From assembly GCF_015207255.1 (NCBI RefSeq), contig NZ_JADEXG010000005.1, positions 1-64,000 of the forward strand: DNA of 64,000 nt, in the 5' to 3' direction. The notes under the pieces are model-generated. The model searched no databases. It saw nothing but the letters and a program-made list of their open reading frames with translations, and had not been told where the DNA came from. The stretch is from Vasconcelosia minhoensis LEGE 07310. Its GTDB lineage: Bacteria > Cyanobacteriota > Cyanobacteriia > Phormidesmidales > Phormidesmidaceae. Each line of letters starts with the position of its first letter. Position 1 is the first letter of the stretch. A program made the position numbers and the translations under genes. Positions 50,538 to 61,069 of this stretch are shown one piece after another.

Positions 50538-51917
50538 CTAGTTTCTGACTGGTGGCTGCGGGCTTGAGGCTTGGTGGTCGCTTTTGAGTACCAGCTGCAC
50601 TCCCCTGGCGGGTGCGAGCGTCACGCCCCGCCGCCGAGGCCGCTCAGGACGGCTATCGGCCAGCTCGAATTCGCCCTGGGTGAGCAGCGTCGCCAGCACC
50701 AGCTTCATTTCATACAGCGCTAACGCCTCACCGACGCAGCGGCGTGCTCCATTGCCAAACGGGATAAATTCGTACTGCGAATATTTGCGCTCTAAAAAGC
50801 GCTCGGGCCGGAATTCCTGGGGATCGCGATAGAGGTCGGGCCGCTGATGGGTTAGATAGATGCAGCCGGTGAAGATGGTTCCAGCGTCGAAGGGCACACC
50901 CATAACCACAACGGGTTCCTGAGCCACTCTGGGGAAGGTCAGCATCGCTACCGGAGAGCGCCGCAGCGTTTCCTGACAGACGGCCGTTAGGTAGGGGAGT
51001 CGAGCGATCTCTACCGGGTCGGGCTTACTGCCCAGGGTAGCTAGCTCCGCCAGTAGTTTGGCCCGAACCTCTGGCTGGCGGTGGCTCCAGTACAGCGACC
51101 AGGCCATTGCCGTTGCCGTGGTCTCGTGGCCCGCAAAAAGCAGCGTCATCAGCTCGTCCCGTAGCTCCTGATCGCTGAGCCGCTGCCCGGTTTCATCCTG
51201 GGCCGACATCAGCAGGGAAAGCATATCAGTGCGGCTAGGGTCGGGATGGCTGCGGCGATCGCGAATCTCAGCATAAAGTAGCTGGTCAATCTGCTGCCGC
51301 AGCCGCAGAAATCGCCCCCAGGGACTCCAGCCACCCAGGTCCTGCTGCATCCAGCTAAAAAACAGCATGGCCGAGGTCAGCGGCGAGCCAAAGCGGTCGG
51401 CGGTTTCGGTCAGCAGCTGCCGAATGCGCGCTGCCCGCTCGCCCTCATGCAGGCCAAAGACGACCTCGAAAATGACCCTGAGCGATATCGCCTGAGTCAT
51501 CTGTCGCGCTGAAAAAGGCTTACCCATTGGCAGCCGCTCAGCCGCTTTCGCCGCCAGGTAGCAGATCAGCTCGCCATAGGCGCTCAACCGCTCACCGTGA
51601 AAGGGGGGCAAAACCAGCTGCCGCCGCGAGCGATGGCGCTGACCGCTGAGCATAAGGATGGAGTTAGCACCGACAACCGGCTCTAGCAGTGAACTCAGAT
51701 CGCCAGGGGCAGAGAGCTGCTTGCGATCGCGGCTAAGAATATCCTGGATTGCTTTGGGATGGCTGGTCACGACCAGCTTTTCACCAAATCCAATTGCGTC
51801 TCCGCCAAAGAAGTCAGGAGACCGTTTGAAGTTTTGCTCTAGAAACGTAACAGGGTCAAAGATCCACTGTAGCCGCTGTATGAGCATGGGCAGCTCAGCC
51901 TGCTTGACAGGTCTCAT
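50538..51917 (-). CDS. Cytochrome P450, CYP110-like
   Basis: Haem monooxygenase of 459 residues. The I-helix oxygen-binding motif is AGHETTATAMAW, the K-helix motif is QETLRRSP (ExxR) and the haem loop is PFGNGARRCVGEALA with the axial Cys near residue 392. The N-terminus lacks a membrane anchor, as in soluble bacterial P450s. CYP110 members of cyanobacteria hydroxylate fatty acids and terpenes; the subgroup assignment is by overall wording, not a computed identity. No redox partner gene is adjacent. Confidence 0.92.
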   Translation of the reverse strand: MRPVKQAELPMLIQRLQWIFDPVTFLEQNFKRSPDFFGGDAIGFGEKLVVTSHPKAIQDILSRDRKQLSAPGDLSSLLEPVVGANSILMLSGQRHRSRRQLVLPPFHGERLSAYGELICYLAAKAAERLPMGKPFSARQMTQAISLRVIFEVVFGLHEGERAARIRQLLTETADRFGSPLTSAMLFFSWMQQDLGGWSPWGRFLRLRQQIDQLLYAEIRDRRSHPDPSRTDMLSLLMSAQDETGQRLSDQELRDELMTLLFAGHETTATAMAWSLYWSHRQPEVRAKLLAELATLGSKPDPVEIARLPYLTAVCQETLRRSPVAMLTFPRVAQEPVVVMGVPFDAGTIFTGCIYLTHQRPDLYRDPQEFRPERFLERKYSQYEFIPFGNGARRCVGEALALYEMKLVLATLLTQGEFELADSRPERPRRRGVTLAPARGVQLVLKSDHQASSPQPPVRN

Positions 51918-52077
51918 TGAGCTTCTCCTGGGGTGGCGAATATCGGTTTTGAGGCCATCTTTATTTTAAGAGAAACACTGGGTTAGCTTCCTCTAAAAGG
52001 ATGAAACTTCAAACGCAGAATCCTCATATTGAAATTAGCAAGCCTGTTTAGAGCATAGCCCTGGTCCTATACAGGCG

Positions 52078-53049
52078 TTATTGGGTGGCTGCGTCTGCCG
52101 CAATCACCGACCGATTGCGTCCTTTCTCCTTTGCCTGATAGAGGGCCTGGTCCGCAGCTGTAATGATTTCTTTAGGCGATGACCCAGGAGAGGGAATCAG
52201 GCTAGCCACACCCAGACTTATCGTCACGCGGTCACTGACGCTAGACTGGCTATGGGGGATCTTAAAAGCGCTGAGGTTGCGTTGAATCATCTCAGCCACT
52301 TGTAAGGCCCCTGGAGCAGAAGTGTTGGGCAGAATCACAGCGAATTCCTCGCCGCCATAGCGGGCGACCAGATCCGCCGGGCGGGTAGCTGCTAAACTGA
52401 ATGCTTCGGCAACCGTCTTCAGACACAGGTCGCCAACCTGGTGGCCATAGGTGTCGTTATAGACCTTAAAGAAATCAACATCTCCTAGAATTAAAGTCAG
52501 AGGGTTCTGCTCCCGACTCAGACGCTGCCATTCTTGCTGTAGATACTGATCAAACCGGCGACGATTGGCCACCTGCGTCAAGCTATCAATGGTTGCCACC
52601 CGATAGAGTTCCTGATTGGCTTGTTGTAGTACCTGATTTGACTCTGCTAGCGCTTGGGCCAGCTGAGCCTCCCGGAGAACCCGTCGCATCCGTTGGCGCA
52701 GCACCGGCCAGTGAATTGGCTTGATCACATAGTCAACGGCTCCCACTTCAAAGGCTTGATCCACTGAGGCTTGGTCCTCTAGACCCGTAATCATCAAGAG
52801 TGGTATGTTTCCACTCCCCGGTAGGCTTTGCAGCTGTTTACAGTAGGTAAAGCCGTCCATTATCGGCATCATGGCATCTACCAAGATGAGACTGGGTCGC
52901 AGACGCTGGTAGGCCTCCAATCCCTGTTCCCCATCGTTGACAGCCTCTACCCGGTAGCCTTCTTGCTGAATCATCTGACTCAGTTTCAGCCGCATATAGC
53001 GGTCATCATCAATCACTAGGATCAGCGGAGGCTCGTTATCACTGTGCAT
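52078..53049 (-). CDS. Response regulator diguanylate cyclase (REC-GGDEF)
   Basis: Makes cyclic di-GMP in response to phosphorylation. The N-terminal receiver has LVIDDDRYMRLKLSQMI with phospho-acceptor Asp58 (ILVDAMMPIMDG) and the conserved Lys in YVIKPIHW. A coiled linker leads to a GGDEF domain with LTLILGDVDFFKVYNDTYGH and the active-site RYGGEEFAVILP (about 231-242). Both halves keep their catalytic residues. An RxxD inhibitory site was not seen four residues before GGEEF. It lies 12 bases downstream of the hybrid kinase on the same strand, so the two form a signalling pair that could control EPS or motility. Confidence 0.93.
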   Translation of the reverse strand: MHSDNEPPLILVIDDDRYMRLKLSQMIQQEGYRVEAVNDGEQGLEAYQRLRPSLILVDAMMPIMDGFTYCKQLQSLPGSGNIPLLMITGLEDQASVDQAFEVGAVDYVIKPIHWPVLRQRMRRVLREAQLAQALAESNQVLQQANQELYRVATIDSLTQVANRRRFDQYLQQEWQRLSREQNPLTLILGDVDFFKVYNDTYGHQVGDLCLKTVAEAFSLAATRPADLVARYGGEEFAVILPNTSAPGALQVAEMIQRNLSAFKIPHSQSSVSDRVTISLGVASLIPSPGSSPKEIITAADQALYQAKEKGRNRSVIAADAATQ

Positions 53050-53061
53050 TGTTAAATATCT

Positions 53062-56000
53062 CTATGGTCTGATCATGCTGCGACTCGTCTGGAGGGCAGC
53101 CTTGACACGCTCGTACTCAGTCTCGACCTGATGAGTCAGCTGACCCGCTGCCTCAGTCATTACCCCCGACCGACCTAAATCTTCCAGACCTTTGCAGAGG
53201 TTAGCCAGAAGAACGGCTCCCTGGTCGGCGCTACTGGATTTAAGCGTATGGGCAGCCTGACGCAGGGCTGCTGAATCCTGCTGGCTGACAGCCACAGTCA
53301 TGGCTTGCAGCAGCTTAGGAGTCTCCTCAAGGTAACAGTCAACGAGTTCTCCGACCAGAGTGGCACCATTGTCACCAAGTAGGGTTTGCAGGTCCTGTCG
53401 GACTTGCTCATCAATCGCTGGAACGTCGGCAGATAGAGGCTTTTGATTCGGCTTTTGCGCTGGGCAAGGAGCCCTACAGCAGGGTTGGCACTGCTGTAGG
53501 GCCAGCTTTAAGCTCTCTAGCTTGATGGGTTTGCTGATATAGTCGGCCATTCCGGCAGCTAAGCATTCCTCCCGAGCCCCCTGCAGAGCATTGGCAGTCA
53601 TGGCAATTAGCCGGGGCCGGTGCTCTGAGGGCCATTCCTGGCAAATGCGGCGACCGGCCTCTAACCCATCCATTTCGGGCATCTGCACATCCATCAGGAT
53701 GACATCGTAGGGCTGGTGGTGTAGCGCCGCTAAGACTTCGCGGCCATTGGCTGCCAGATCGGCACGATATCCTAATTTTTCTAAGAAGAGCAGGGCAAGT
53801 TTTTGATTCACCAAGTGGTCTTCAGCGAGCAAAATCCTTAAAGGAAGTTGTTGAGCGAGAGGCTCATCTGTCGCATAAACTGAAGCAGATATAGGGGCAG
53901 GTTTAAGCTGAACTGGCTGCCCTTTTAAAGCCGCTGTCAGGACATTGTAAAGCTGTGACTGTTTAATCGGCTTGCTGAGAAAAGCTGCAAAATCGACATT
54001 GGCTTTCTGAAGAAGAGTCTGATCGGGCCGCCCCATCGAAGATAGGATCATCAGGGGCAACATCTGACAGCTAGGCAAACGGCGGATTTGGGTGGCTAAG
54101 GTGACGCCATCCATTTCAGGCATCTGCATATCGAGGATTGCCAAGTCAAACCTTTCTGCCTTTCGCAGCCACTCCAGAGCTTCAGCGCCTGAGGCCACCG
54201 CATAGGGAATCATCTCCCAAGCGTGAGTTTGCAACGTCAATATTTTGCGGTTGGTGGCGCTATCGTCGACGATGAGCACTCGTTTGCCAGCGAGCCAAGA
54301 ATGATTGTCTGGATGACGAGCCTCCAGCAGCCCGACAGCCGGTTCTACCTGGATGGTACAGAAAAAGGTGGAACCTTTTCCCAGTTCACTCTCTACCCAC
54401 ATCCTGCCGCCCATCATCTCACTGAGGCGTTTACTAATCGCCAGTCCTAAACCGGTGCCACCGTATTTGCGAGTCGTTGAAGCATCCACCTGAGAGAATG
54501 ACTGGAACAGGCGATCCATGCGCTCGGCGGGAATGCCAATGCCCGTGTCTTTGACAGCAAACTGAATTTCATAGGCACGGGGCTGGCTACCGAGGCACGG
54601 TTGAGCCGTAACAATCGCCGAGACTTCTCCCTCAGGGGTGAACTTAATTGCATTTGAGAGCAAATTGACTAGAACCTGCCGCACTCGGGTCACGTCTCCG
54701 ATGACAGAATCCGGAACATGAGGCTCGATTAAGCCGGTCAGCTCAATGCCCTTTTCAATCGCTTTCGGGGCTAGCAGGTTAAGTGACTCTTCTAAGCAGG
54801 CTCGCAGGTCAAAGGGCTGGTGTTCTAGCTCTAGCCGATCAGACTCGATTTTGGAGAAGTCCAGAATATCATTGATGATGGTGAGCAGGGCATTGCCACT
54901 GATCCGAATAGTTTCGGCAAGGTCTCGCTGCTCTAGGGATAGGTCTGTGTCGAGGAGCAAACCGGTCATCCCAAGCACCCCATTCATCGGGGTGCGGATT
55001 TCATGGCTCATGGTAGCCAGAAATGCACTTTTGGCTCTAGTGGCGGCTTCTGCGGCTTCTTTGGCCTGTTTTAGAGCTACTTCGGACTGCTTGCGCTCGC
55101 TGATATCCCGGGAGTTGACGACAATAGCTTGCACTGCCGGGTTCTGGAGCAGATTATTGCCAGTCGATTCTAAGTAGCGCCAAGTGCCATTCTGATGCCG
55201 AAAGCGGAACTCTATTTGCAGAATGTTACCAGATGATTGCACGAGTTCCTGAAAGACAGCCAAAACCTGTGCCTTGTCATCGGGATGAATCGACTCAAAA
55301 ACGTTCTGGCCGACTAAATCCTCTGGCAGATACCCTAAGACTGCCTCCAGAGATGGACTTTCGTAGAGTATAGTGCCATCGCCTGACAGCAGAGTAATAA
55401 TGTCACTGCTGTTTTGGATCAGAGAACGGAATTTGGCTTCATTGACGCGAAGCCTGTCTTCCGACTGCTTCTGAGCACTGATGTCGCGGATTATCTTTGA
55501 AGCGCCAATGACCTGGCCACTTTGATCTTTAATCGGGGAGACGGTCAGAGAAACATCAATCAGAGTGCCATCTTTGCGTCTTCGCACGGTTTCATAATGG
55601 TCGATGCGCTCCCCTCGTTGTTTTTTTTTAAGTATATGAGGTTCCTGATCGGAATAGTCGGGTGGGTGCAAAAGCTCAATCGATCGACCTATGATCTCGG
55701 CAGCCCTGTAGCCAAACAGCCGTTCTGCCCCCGCATTCCAGCTTAGAATTTTGTTATTTAGAGACTTACTGATAATGGCATCGCCTGATGACTCGACGAT
55801 AGCAACCAATTGAGAACGAGCCTCCTCAGCTTTTCTTCGCTCAGTAATATCTATCACTGTTCCTTCGTATCCTAACGCGTTACCATTGTCATCTCGGATC
55901 ATCCGAACATTTTCAGAAATCCAGATCACACTGCCATCTTGCCGATAGACCTGGGATTCAAAATTTTCAGCCCTCCCCTGCTCCTGAATCAGGCGCTGGA

Positions 56001-57369
56001 ACTCACTGCGGCGGTTTGGATCGACATAGAGTTGAGATTCAATACTGTTAACAGCAGCAATGAGTTCCGTTGGCGAGCTATACCCGTAGATGTGTGCCAA
56101 TCTAGGATTTGCCGTCAGGAAACGTCCATCGAGTGTAGATTGAAGGATTCCTTCCGTCGCATTTTCAACAATGCTGCGATATTTTTGCTCCGTTAGCTGA
56201 AACGCTGTTTCGGCCTGCGTACGCTCGGTGATATCACGGTAGGTGGTGACAATTCCCGCGATACTGGGCTGGCTGATTAAGTTGTTGGCAATGACTTCAA
56301 AATCTCGCCAGGACTGCTCAGTGTGCCGTAAGCGAAACTCGGTAACAATGTTAGTCGCTGGATTTTGGAGTACCTCTCTCAGCAGCTGCTCCAGCCGGGA
56401 AAGGTCGTCAGGATGCACAAACGCGCTGACTGGCTTTCCAACAAAGTCCTCAGGCTGATATCCTAGGATAGGCTGAATCGAGGCACTGGTGTGACTGACC
56501 ATGGCATCAGCTGTCATGATCGTCAGCACGTTTGATGAATTTTGCACCAGGACCCGATACCGTTCTTCACTCTGACGCAGCGCTGCTGCCTGGGCAGTCT
56601 TGGTGTAGATCCACTGATCAAAGAGGGATGCGGCTAGCGCCAGGGCCAGAATAAGCAAGGTGGTGACGACCGTTCCAAAGGCTAGCGCGGGGGTGCCCAT
56701 GGCATCGGATACGGCCTGCTGAGCCGTTAACGCCTGATTCAAAGGCAAGGGCTGATAGCTGACGGCGGCCATGCCGGTATAGTGCATGCCGGCAATGGCA
56801 AAGCCCATAATGATGGCGCTGCCGATTTTTTTGGCGCTGCCGATCAGCGAAGTTTCCTGGCGTAGATGAAAGGCTAACCGTAGCGCCACCCCAGAGACGA
56901 GGATGGCTATCCCGACTGAGAGGGCGACAACGCTTAGACCGTAGTGGGCAATCGCGGGCACCTGCATCGCGACCATACCGATGTAGTGCATCGAGGCAAT
57001 CCCGGTTCCCATAAATAGGCTGCCTAAGCCTAACTTCAACCATCCCAGCTTCTGTCTGCTGACCAGAAACAGCGCCAATCCAGAAGCGAGCACGGCTGCC
57101 ACAATAGAGAGCAGCACCGTAGGCATGTCATAGGCCATGGGAATCGGCAAACGATAGGCCAGCATCGCCACAAAATGCATGGACCAGATGCCAATGCCCA
57201 TCGCGACTGCACCGCCCGTCAGCCAGACCTTCTGAGCGGTGCCCTGATTGACACTGACGCGTCCGGCCAAATTCAAAGCGGTATAAGACGCCAGAATTGC
57301 GATACTAATTGACAGGATGACCAGCCCCACATCATAGGTGGCTGCTAGCCAGACGACATTCTGGTTCAT
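53062..57369 (-). CDS. MHYT-PAS hybrid sensor histidine kinase
   Basis: A 1435-residue membrane sensor. An N-terminal MHYT domain with about seven spans has three M-H-x-x motifs (MHFV at 64, MHYI near 126, MHYT near 195), proposed in the literature to bind copper and sense O2, CO or NO. Four PAS domains follow (about 265-770), each with an RDI-type PAC end. HisKA holds the phospho-His789 ([12 protein letters not shown]). The ATPase has GTGLGLAI. Two receivers ([26 protein letters not shown]) and an HPt domain ([12 protein letters not shown]) complete the phosphorelay. The REC-GGDEF gene is the obvious output. Confidence 0.95.
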   Translation of the reverse strand: MNQNVVWLAATYDVGLVILSISIAILASYTALNLAGRVSVNQGTAQKVWLTGGAVAMGIGIWSMHFVAMLAYRLPIPMAYDMPTVLLSIVAAVLASGLALFLVSRQKLGWLKLGLGSLFMGTGIASMHYIGMVAMQVPAIAHYGLSVVALSVGIAILVSGVALRLAFHLRQETSLIGSAKKIGSAIIMGFAIAGMHYTGMAAVSYQPLPLNQALTAQQAVSDAMGTPALAFGTVVTTLLILALALAASLFDQWIYTKTAQAAALRQSEERYRVLVQNSSNVLTIMTADAMVSHTSASIQPILGYQPEDFVGKPVSAFVHPDDLSRLEQLLREVLQNPATNIVTEFRLRHTEQSWRDFEVIANNLISQPSIAGIVTTYRDITERTQAETAFQLTEQKYRSIVENATEGILQSTLDGRFLTANPRLAHIYGYSSPTELIAAVNSIESQLYVDPNRRSEFQRLIQEQGRAENFESQVYRQDGSVIWISENVRMIRDDNGNALGYEGTVIDITERRKAEEARSQLVAIVESSGDAIISKSLNNKILSWNAGAERLFGYRAAEIIGRSIELLHPPDYSDQEPHILKKKQRGERIDHYETVRRRKDGTLIDVSLTVSPIKDQSGQVIGASKIIRDISAQKQSEDRLRVNEAKFRSLIQNSSDIITLLSGDGTILYESPSLEAVLGYLPEDLVGQNVFESIHPDDKAQVLAVFQELVQSSGNILQIEFRFRHQNGTWRYLESTGNNLLQNPAVQAIVVNSRDISERKQSEVALKQAKEAAEAATRAKSAFLATMSHEIRTPMNGVLGMTGLLLDTDLSLEQRDLAETIRISGNALLTIINDILDFSKIESDRLELEHQPFDLRACLEESLNLLAPKAIEKGIELTGLIEPHVPDSVIGDVTRVRQVLVNLLSNAIKFTPEGEVSAIVTAQPCLGSQPRAYEIQFAVKDTGIGIPAERMDRLFQSFSQVDASTTRKYGGTGLGLAISKRLSEMMGGRMWVESELGKGSTFFCTIQVEPAVGLLEARHPDNHSWLAGKRVLIVDDSATNRKILTLQTHAWEMIPYAVASGAEALEWLRKAERFDLAILDMQMPEMDGVTLATQIRRLPSCQMLPLMILSSMGRPDQTLLQKANVDFAAFLSKPIKQSQLYNVLTAALKGQPVQLKPAPISASVYATDEPLAQQLPLRILLAEDHLVNQKLALLFLEKLGYRADLAANGREVLAALHHQPYDVILMDVQMPEMDGLEAGRRICQEWPSEHRPRLIAMTANALQGAREECLAAGMADYISKPIKLESLKLALQQCQPCCRAPCPAQKPNQKPLSADVPAIDEQVRQDLQTLLGDNGATLVGELVDCYLEETPKLLQAMTVAVSQQDSAALRQAAHTLKSSSADQGAVLLANLCKGLEDLGRSGVMTEAAGQLTHQVETEYERVKAALQTSRSMIRP

Positions 57370-57713
57370 GAGATAGCTTCCCTCTAGAGATTAGCGGTTG
57401 CAAATTTTGGGACCTTTGTACACCACACCGCGTTTCCGCGCTTAGTACACCCAATTTGATTCACAAAAGCGCTACTAGCAGTCGTATTTCCGATTATCTA
57501 CTGACTTATTCCGAGAACGGCTGACCTGGACATTGAACTTAAAAAATCTTTCCTAAGCCGAGACGCGGCTGCCTTGAGCCCGCCTAGCAGCGATAGTGAC
57601 AGATGCAGGCCATCGAGTTCGCAGAAGTTATATTTTTCCTCTGGACGGGGGCCATGGTAGTCGCTGCCGCCCGTCGCGAGCAGGACTTAAGTTAGGCAGG
57701 GGAGTTCTAGCAT
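57370..57713. other. Intergenic region with a possible PHP-domain remnant
   Basis: About 344 bases. The minus strand between 57690 and 57560 reads VLLATGGSDYHGPRPEEKYN, whose GGSDYHGP resembles the C-terminal metal-binding end of PHP-domain phosphoesterases (TrpH-like). Only about 15 residues fit, so it is a weak trace of a lost gene. The part next to the kinase presumably holds its promoter. Confidence 0.25.
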
Positions 57714-58403
57714 TTAAGCAGATTGAATCAGGGTAAGCTCCTGAACGACTCGGGCTTTGCTGGCGCTGAGGTGGGACTGAATGGCGGTCTGGGCGGCGGC
57801 GGGATTTTGATGCGCGATCGCGTCACAGATCACCTGATGCTCTTGGCAAATTTCCAGCACTCTGGGGTTGTGGCGGGTGGTCTGCATCCGCAGCAGGGCC
57901 ATTTTGCCAAAGACCTGATCGAGTAGGGAGATCAGACAGTCGTTGTTAGAGCTAGCCGCGATCAGGCTGTGGAACTGGTAGTCAACTTCCAGGAGACGCT
58001 GGCCGTGGTAGACCGTCAGCGTCTCCTGGCTGAGCTTTTTAGCTTTTTCAACCAGCTGTTGAAGCTTTTTCACCTGAGCTGGCCTGGCCTGTTCGCAGGC
58101 CGCCGTCACGGCCAGGGTTTCCAGCGCCATCCGGCAGTCGTAGAGCTGCTCGGCCTCGGCGGCAGAAACGGTGATCACCCGCAGCCAGCCATTGGCGTCA
58201 GCGGCAACTAGCTTTTCGCGCTGGAGCTGGCGAATGGCCTCGCGAATCGGCGTCCGGCTGACCTGGAGCTGCTCGGCCAGCTGGGTTTCGACCAGGCGAT
58301 CCCCCGGTAGCAGCTCACCGGCTAGGACGCTGTCGCGCAGCGCTTGGTAAGTCTGCTCGTAAAGCGATTTGCGGCGCTGGAGGGAGCGGGATAGCTGAAC
58401 CAA
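57714..58403 (-). CDS. GntR-family regulator (FadR/FCD subfamily)
   Basis: Transcription factor of 229 residues. A winged-helix domain (about 12-78) carries LAEQLQVSRTPIREAIRQLQ, which is the recognition helix of GntR proteins. A helical FCD ligand domain follows, with metal-ligand candidates Asp and His in LLEVDYQFHSLIAASSN and QEHQVICDAIAHQNP. FCD regulators usually answer to carboxylic acids or amino acids; the effector is unknown. No metabolic gene is adjacent. It might once have controlled the broken hydrolase/ABC operon, but that is far away and speculative. Confidence 0.9.
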   Translation of the reverse strand: MVQLSRSLQRRKSLYEQTYQALRDSVLAGELLPGDRLVETQLAEQLQVSRTPIREAIRQLQREKLVAADANGWLRVITVSAAEAEQLYDCRMALETLAVTAACEQARPAQVKKLQQLVEKAKKLSQETLTVYHGQRLLEVDYQFHSLIAASSNNDCLISLLDQVFGKMALLRMQTTRHNPRVLEICQEHQVICDAIAHQNPAAAQTAIQSHLSASKARVVQELTLIQSA

Positions 58404-58550
58404 AACCGGTTCTCCTTAAAGAGTGAGGGGGATGTTTGGGTCTTTGCTATCATTCTAAAGTTACGCTGAAGCCAATGCATACAGAATGCAGACGGGTTCG
58501 AGCAGTCTTTATAAACCCATAGGTCCCATATATAGGTTTAGAGACGGGCT

Positions 58551-58823
58551 CTAGTTGTGATAGTGCCGCTCTTCCAGCCAAACCCGCAGCGCGTCTTCCG
58601 ATACCTTGCGAATGGTTTTGCCGCTGGTCGGGTCGTAGGCGTTCCACAGGGTGCCCTGCTTGTCCTGAGTTTTCCACACCCGGGGCTCGCTGGAGCCGCT
58701 GAAGAACGCGATCGCGCCCTGCAAAAATGACGGCGTGTAGCTATTTTGATCCGGTTTAGGATAGTTGAGATCGGCGGAGGTGCCTAATTGCCAGGCTTGG
58801 TCGTACCAAAATGAGGATTTCAT
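58551..58823 (-). CDS. Small conserved-looking protein of unknown function
   Basis: A 90-residue protein starting MKSSFWYDQAWQLGTSADLN. It is rich in Trp and Tyr, with no signal peptide or span, and reads like a compact folded domain (WKTQDKQGTLWNAYDPTSGK, RVWLEERHYHN). I do not recognise a named family. It is divergent from the LysR gene across a 123-base gap, the arrangement in which LysR proteins often control the neighbouring gene. The overlapping minus-strand frame at 58450-58677 is a shadow. Confidence 0.6.
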   Translation of the reverse strand: MKSSFWYDQAWQLGTSADLNYPKPDQNSYTPSFLQGAIAFFSGSSEPRVWKTQDKQGTLWNAYDPTSGKTIRKVSEDALRVWLEERHYHN

Positions 58824-58946
58824 AGTGAGTATCTTTTGTGTTTCAACATAAGTATCTTAATAATTCTGTCGCCAAATATACAAAAAGCGGCGTTCATCGC
58901 TTGCATGAGTAGCTTCGATGTTGAGTTCTAGGCCGTTTGGGGAAGC

Positions 58947-59891
58947 ATGAAAGACAATTCGCAAAATCAGATCAAGCTATCGCAGCTGCGAATTTTAGTC
59001 GCGGTGGCGGAGCAGGGAAATTTTAGCGAGGCGGCTTTGCAGCTGGAGATGTCGCAGTCGGCAGTGAGCCACGCGATCGCGACTCTCGAAGACCATCTCG
59101 GCGTCATTCTGCTATCGCGCGGTCGGCACGGGGCGCGGCTGACGCCTGTCGGGGAGCGAGTTGTCGGTCACGCTCGCGAGATTGCCCGGCGGACGGAGCA
59201 AATTTCCAAAGAGGCGGAACTGGCCAAAGGGCTGAAGGGCGGCCAGGTGCGAATTGCCTCATTTCGCAGCGTCGCCGCGCAAATTTTGCCGCCGATTATT
59301 GCCCGGTTTCACCAGCGCTATCCGGCGGTTTCGGTGAGCATGGCCGAATTTGACGACTATCCCCAGGTGGAGCGGGCGCTGCTAGAGGGGCGCGTAGAAA
59401 TTGGCTTTACCTTCATTCCTTCAGATCATGAGGCTTTTGACAGTCGCGAGGTGCTGCGGGATGAGTTTATCGCCCTCTTCCCAGCGGGCTTTACCCCGGC
59501 CAGCGGTGAGCTCACTTGGGAAGAACTCACCGACCAGCCGCTGATTATGCCGCCGGTGGACTACATTATGATGCGGCCCGTCTACGACCATATCAACGCC
59601 TATGGCTATCGGCTGAAGGTGGCCTATGAGGTTGAAACCGACGCCACGATCGTCAGCCTGGTGGCTCAGGGACTGGGTGCGACGATTTTGCCCCGCCTGG
59701 CCGCACAGCCGATCCCGCCGGAGGTGCAGGTCTATCCGCTGCCGGTGCCGCTGGAACGGGTGATCAGCGTAGTTATCCTGGCTGAAGCGCTGCATTCTCC
59801 CGCTGTCTATGCTTTCCTAGATAGCCTGGAAGCGTTTAAGCCGCTGGGCGAACCTGAAAGGATGAGCACTCACGAGTCGTCCCAGCGCTAG
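58947..59891 (+). CDS. LysR-family transcriptional regulator
   Basis: A 314-residue regulator. The helix-turn-helix is at about residues 24-47 (EAALQLEMSQSAVSHAIATL), preceded by ILVAVAEQGNFS. The effector domain starts near residue 95 (GGQVRIASFRSVAAQILPPI) and contains a typical second-subdomain segment (VETDATIVSLVAQGLGATIL). All domains are full length. It is divergent from the small gene at 58551, which is the best candidate target. Any T-N11-A box would lie in the 58824-58946 gap; none was assigned with confidence. Confidence 0.92.
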   Translation: MKDNSQNQIKLSQLRILVAVAEQGNFSEAALQLEMSQSAVSHAIATLEDHLGVILLSRGRHGARLTPVGERVVGHAREIARRTEQISKEAELAKGLKGGQVRIASFRSVAAQILPPIIARFHQRYPAVSVSMAEFDDYPQVERALLEGRVEIGFTFIPSDHEAFDSREVLRDEFIALFPAGFTPASGELTWEELTDQPLIMPPVDYIMMRPVYDHINAYGYRLKVAYEVETDATIVSLVAQGLGATILPRLAAQPIPPEVQVYPLPVPLERVISVVILAEALHSPAVYAFLDSLEAFKPLGEPERMSTHESSQR

Positions 59892-59951
59892 ACCAGAAAC
59901 AAATTTCAGGTAGAGACCTACAATCAAATCAAGTGTTTCACAAATGATGCG

Positions 59952-60755
59952 ATGCCGTCTCCCTTCCCTGGCATGAATCCCTATTTGGAGCATCCCGAGC
60001 TGTGGCCAGAGGTGCATCATCGGCTGATTACGGCGATCGCGAACTGACAAGTCAGCGCTTGCGCGATCGCGCTTCAGCCTGCCCTGCTCCCCAAATACCG
60101 GGTCGCGATTGAAAAGCGAACCTACATCAGCACCGATGAGGATGCTTTGCTGATTGGCATCCCTGATGTCTCAGTCATTTCCGCTCAAACCCAAGCTACC
60201 TCAAACACATTTGTCAGCTCGGATTCTGCCATGAAACCAATGACGGTAACCTTGCCCATGCCCGTAGAAATAAAAGAGGGCTATTTGGAAGTTAGGGAAG
60301 TTTCAGGGGGCAGGGTTGTCACCGTGATCGAAGTGCTTTCGCCGACAAACAAACAACCCGGCAAAGGAAAAGACGAATACGAAGAGAAGCGGCTTGATAT
60401 CCTGAGCAGCTCAGCCAATCTGATCGAAATCGATCTGCTACGAGAAGGGAAAGCGCCAAGAGTGGTTAGCCCAGTTCCGCAAACCGATTACCGCATTCTA
60501 GTCGCCCGCCGAAATCGCCGCCCTCAGGCTGATCTATATGGCTTCAGCATCCGACAGACCATTCCAACGTTCAAATTGCCGCTGCAAAGAGGCGATGTTG
60601 AACCCAACGTCGATTTACAGTATCTACTAGCGGAAATTTACGAGCAAGGCGGCTTTGACCTGGCCATCGACTATGCCCAAGATCCATTTCCACCGCTAAA
60701 AGCTGATGACCAAGCTTGGGCAGATAATCTGCTGCGCGACCAAGAACGCCGATGA
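59952..60755 (+). pseudogene. DUF4058 family gene with an early in-frame stop
   Basis: The frame starts MPSPFPGMNPYLEHPELWPE, the hallmark start of the family, and meets TGA at 60045-60047 after 31 codons. The same frame then continues without change: QPALLPKYRVAIEKRTYIST, VIEVLSPTNKQPGKGKDEYE and the normal end at 60755. A single C-to-T change (CGA to TGA) would explain the stop. An internal start at 60147 or earlier might make a shorter product, so loss of function is likely but unproven. DUF4058 proteins are numerous in cyanobacteria and have no established role. Confidence 0.75.
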
Positions 60756-60826
60756 CTCGTGAAACCCTCAACCCTCTGAGCATAGGCTAACTTGTTGAGT
60801 CGTTGTCAGAGGGGACCTGGCATGTA

Positions 60827-61055
60827 AGTACCTGAGCATTAAAATTTACATAGAAGGAATTGTCATTCCGAGCATAGCGTAGACGCTTGCGGCTTCCCGC
60901 AGGGTGGAATCTCTCAATCACTGACGCTGCTGGGATAGATGCCTCGACAGGTTGCTCTTTCAGAGCGGCTACGCCGGTTCATGCCCCTTGGGCTATACGG
61001 CATGACATCAAACTCTCCTTTGTAAAAAATGTGTAATTAATTTTGTTCGACTACT
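60827..61055 (+). mobile_element. TA-flanked mini inverted-repeat element, copy 2 (with 44-base insert)
   Basis: The copy has the same ends and nearly the same inner sequence as the element at 35763, in the same orientation. TA lies on both sides (60825-60826 and 61056-61057). It is 44 bases longer because an extra block follows CCTCGACAGG (near 60952-60996, TTGCTCTTTCAGAGC at its start). It lies between the broken DUF4058 gene and a small frame and interrupts nothing recognisable. Confidence 0.75.
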
Positions 61056-61069
61056 TAACGGTGAAAGGG

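Noticed and set aside
54746-55177. 143-residue plus-strand frame inside the hybrid kinase
   Set aside because: Ser/Arg-rich antisense shadow of the HisKA and ATPase region; no conserved pattern.
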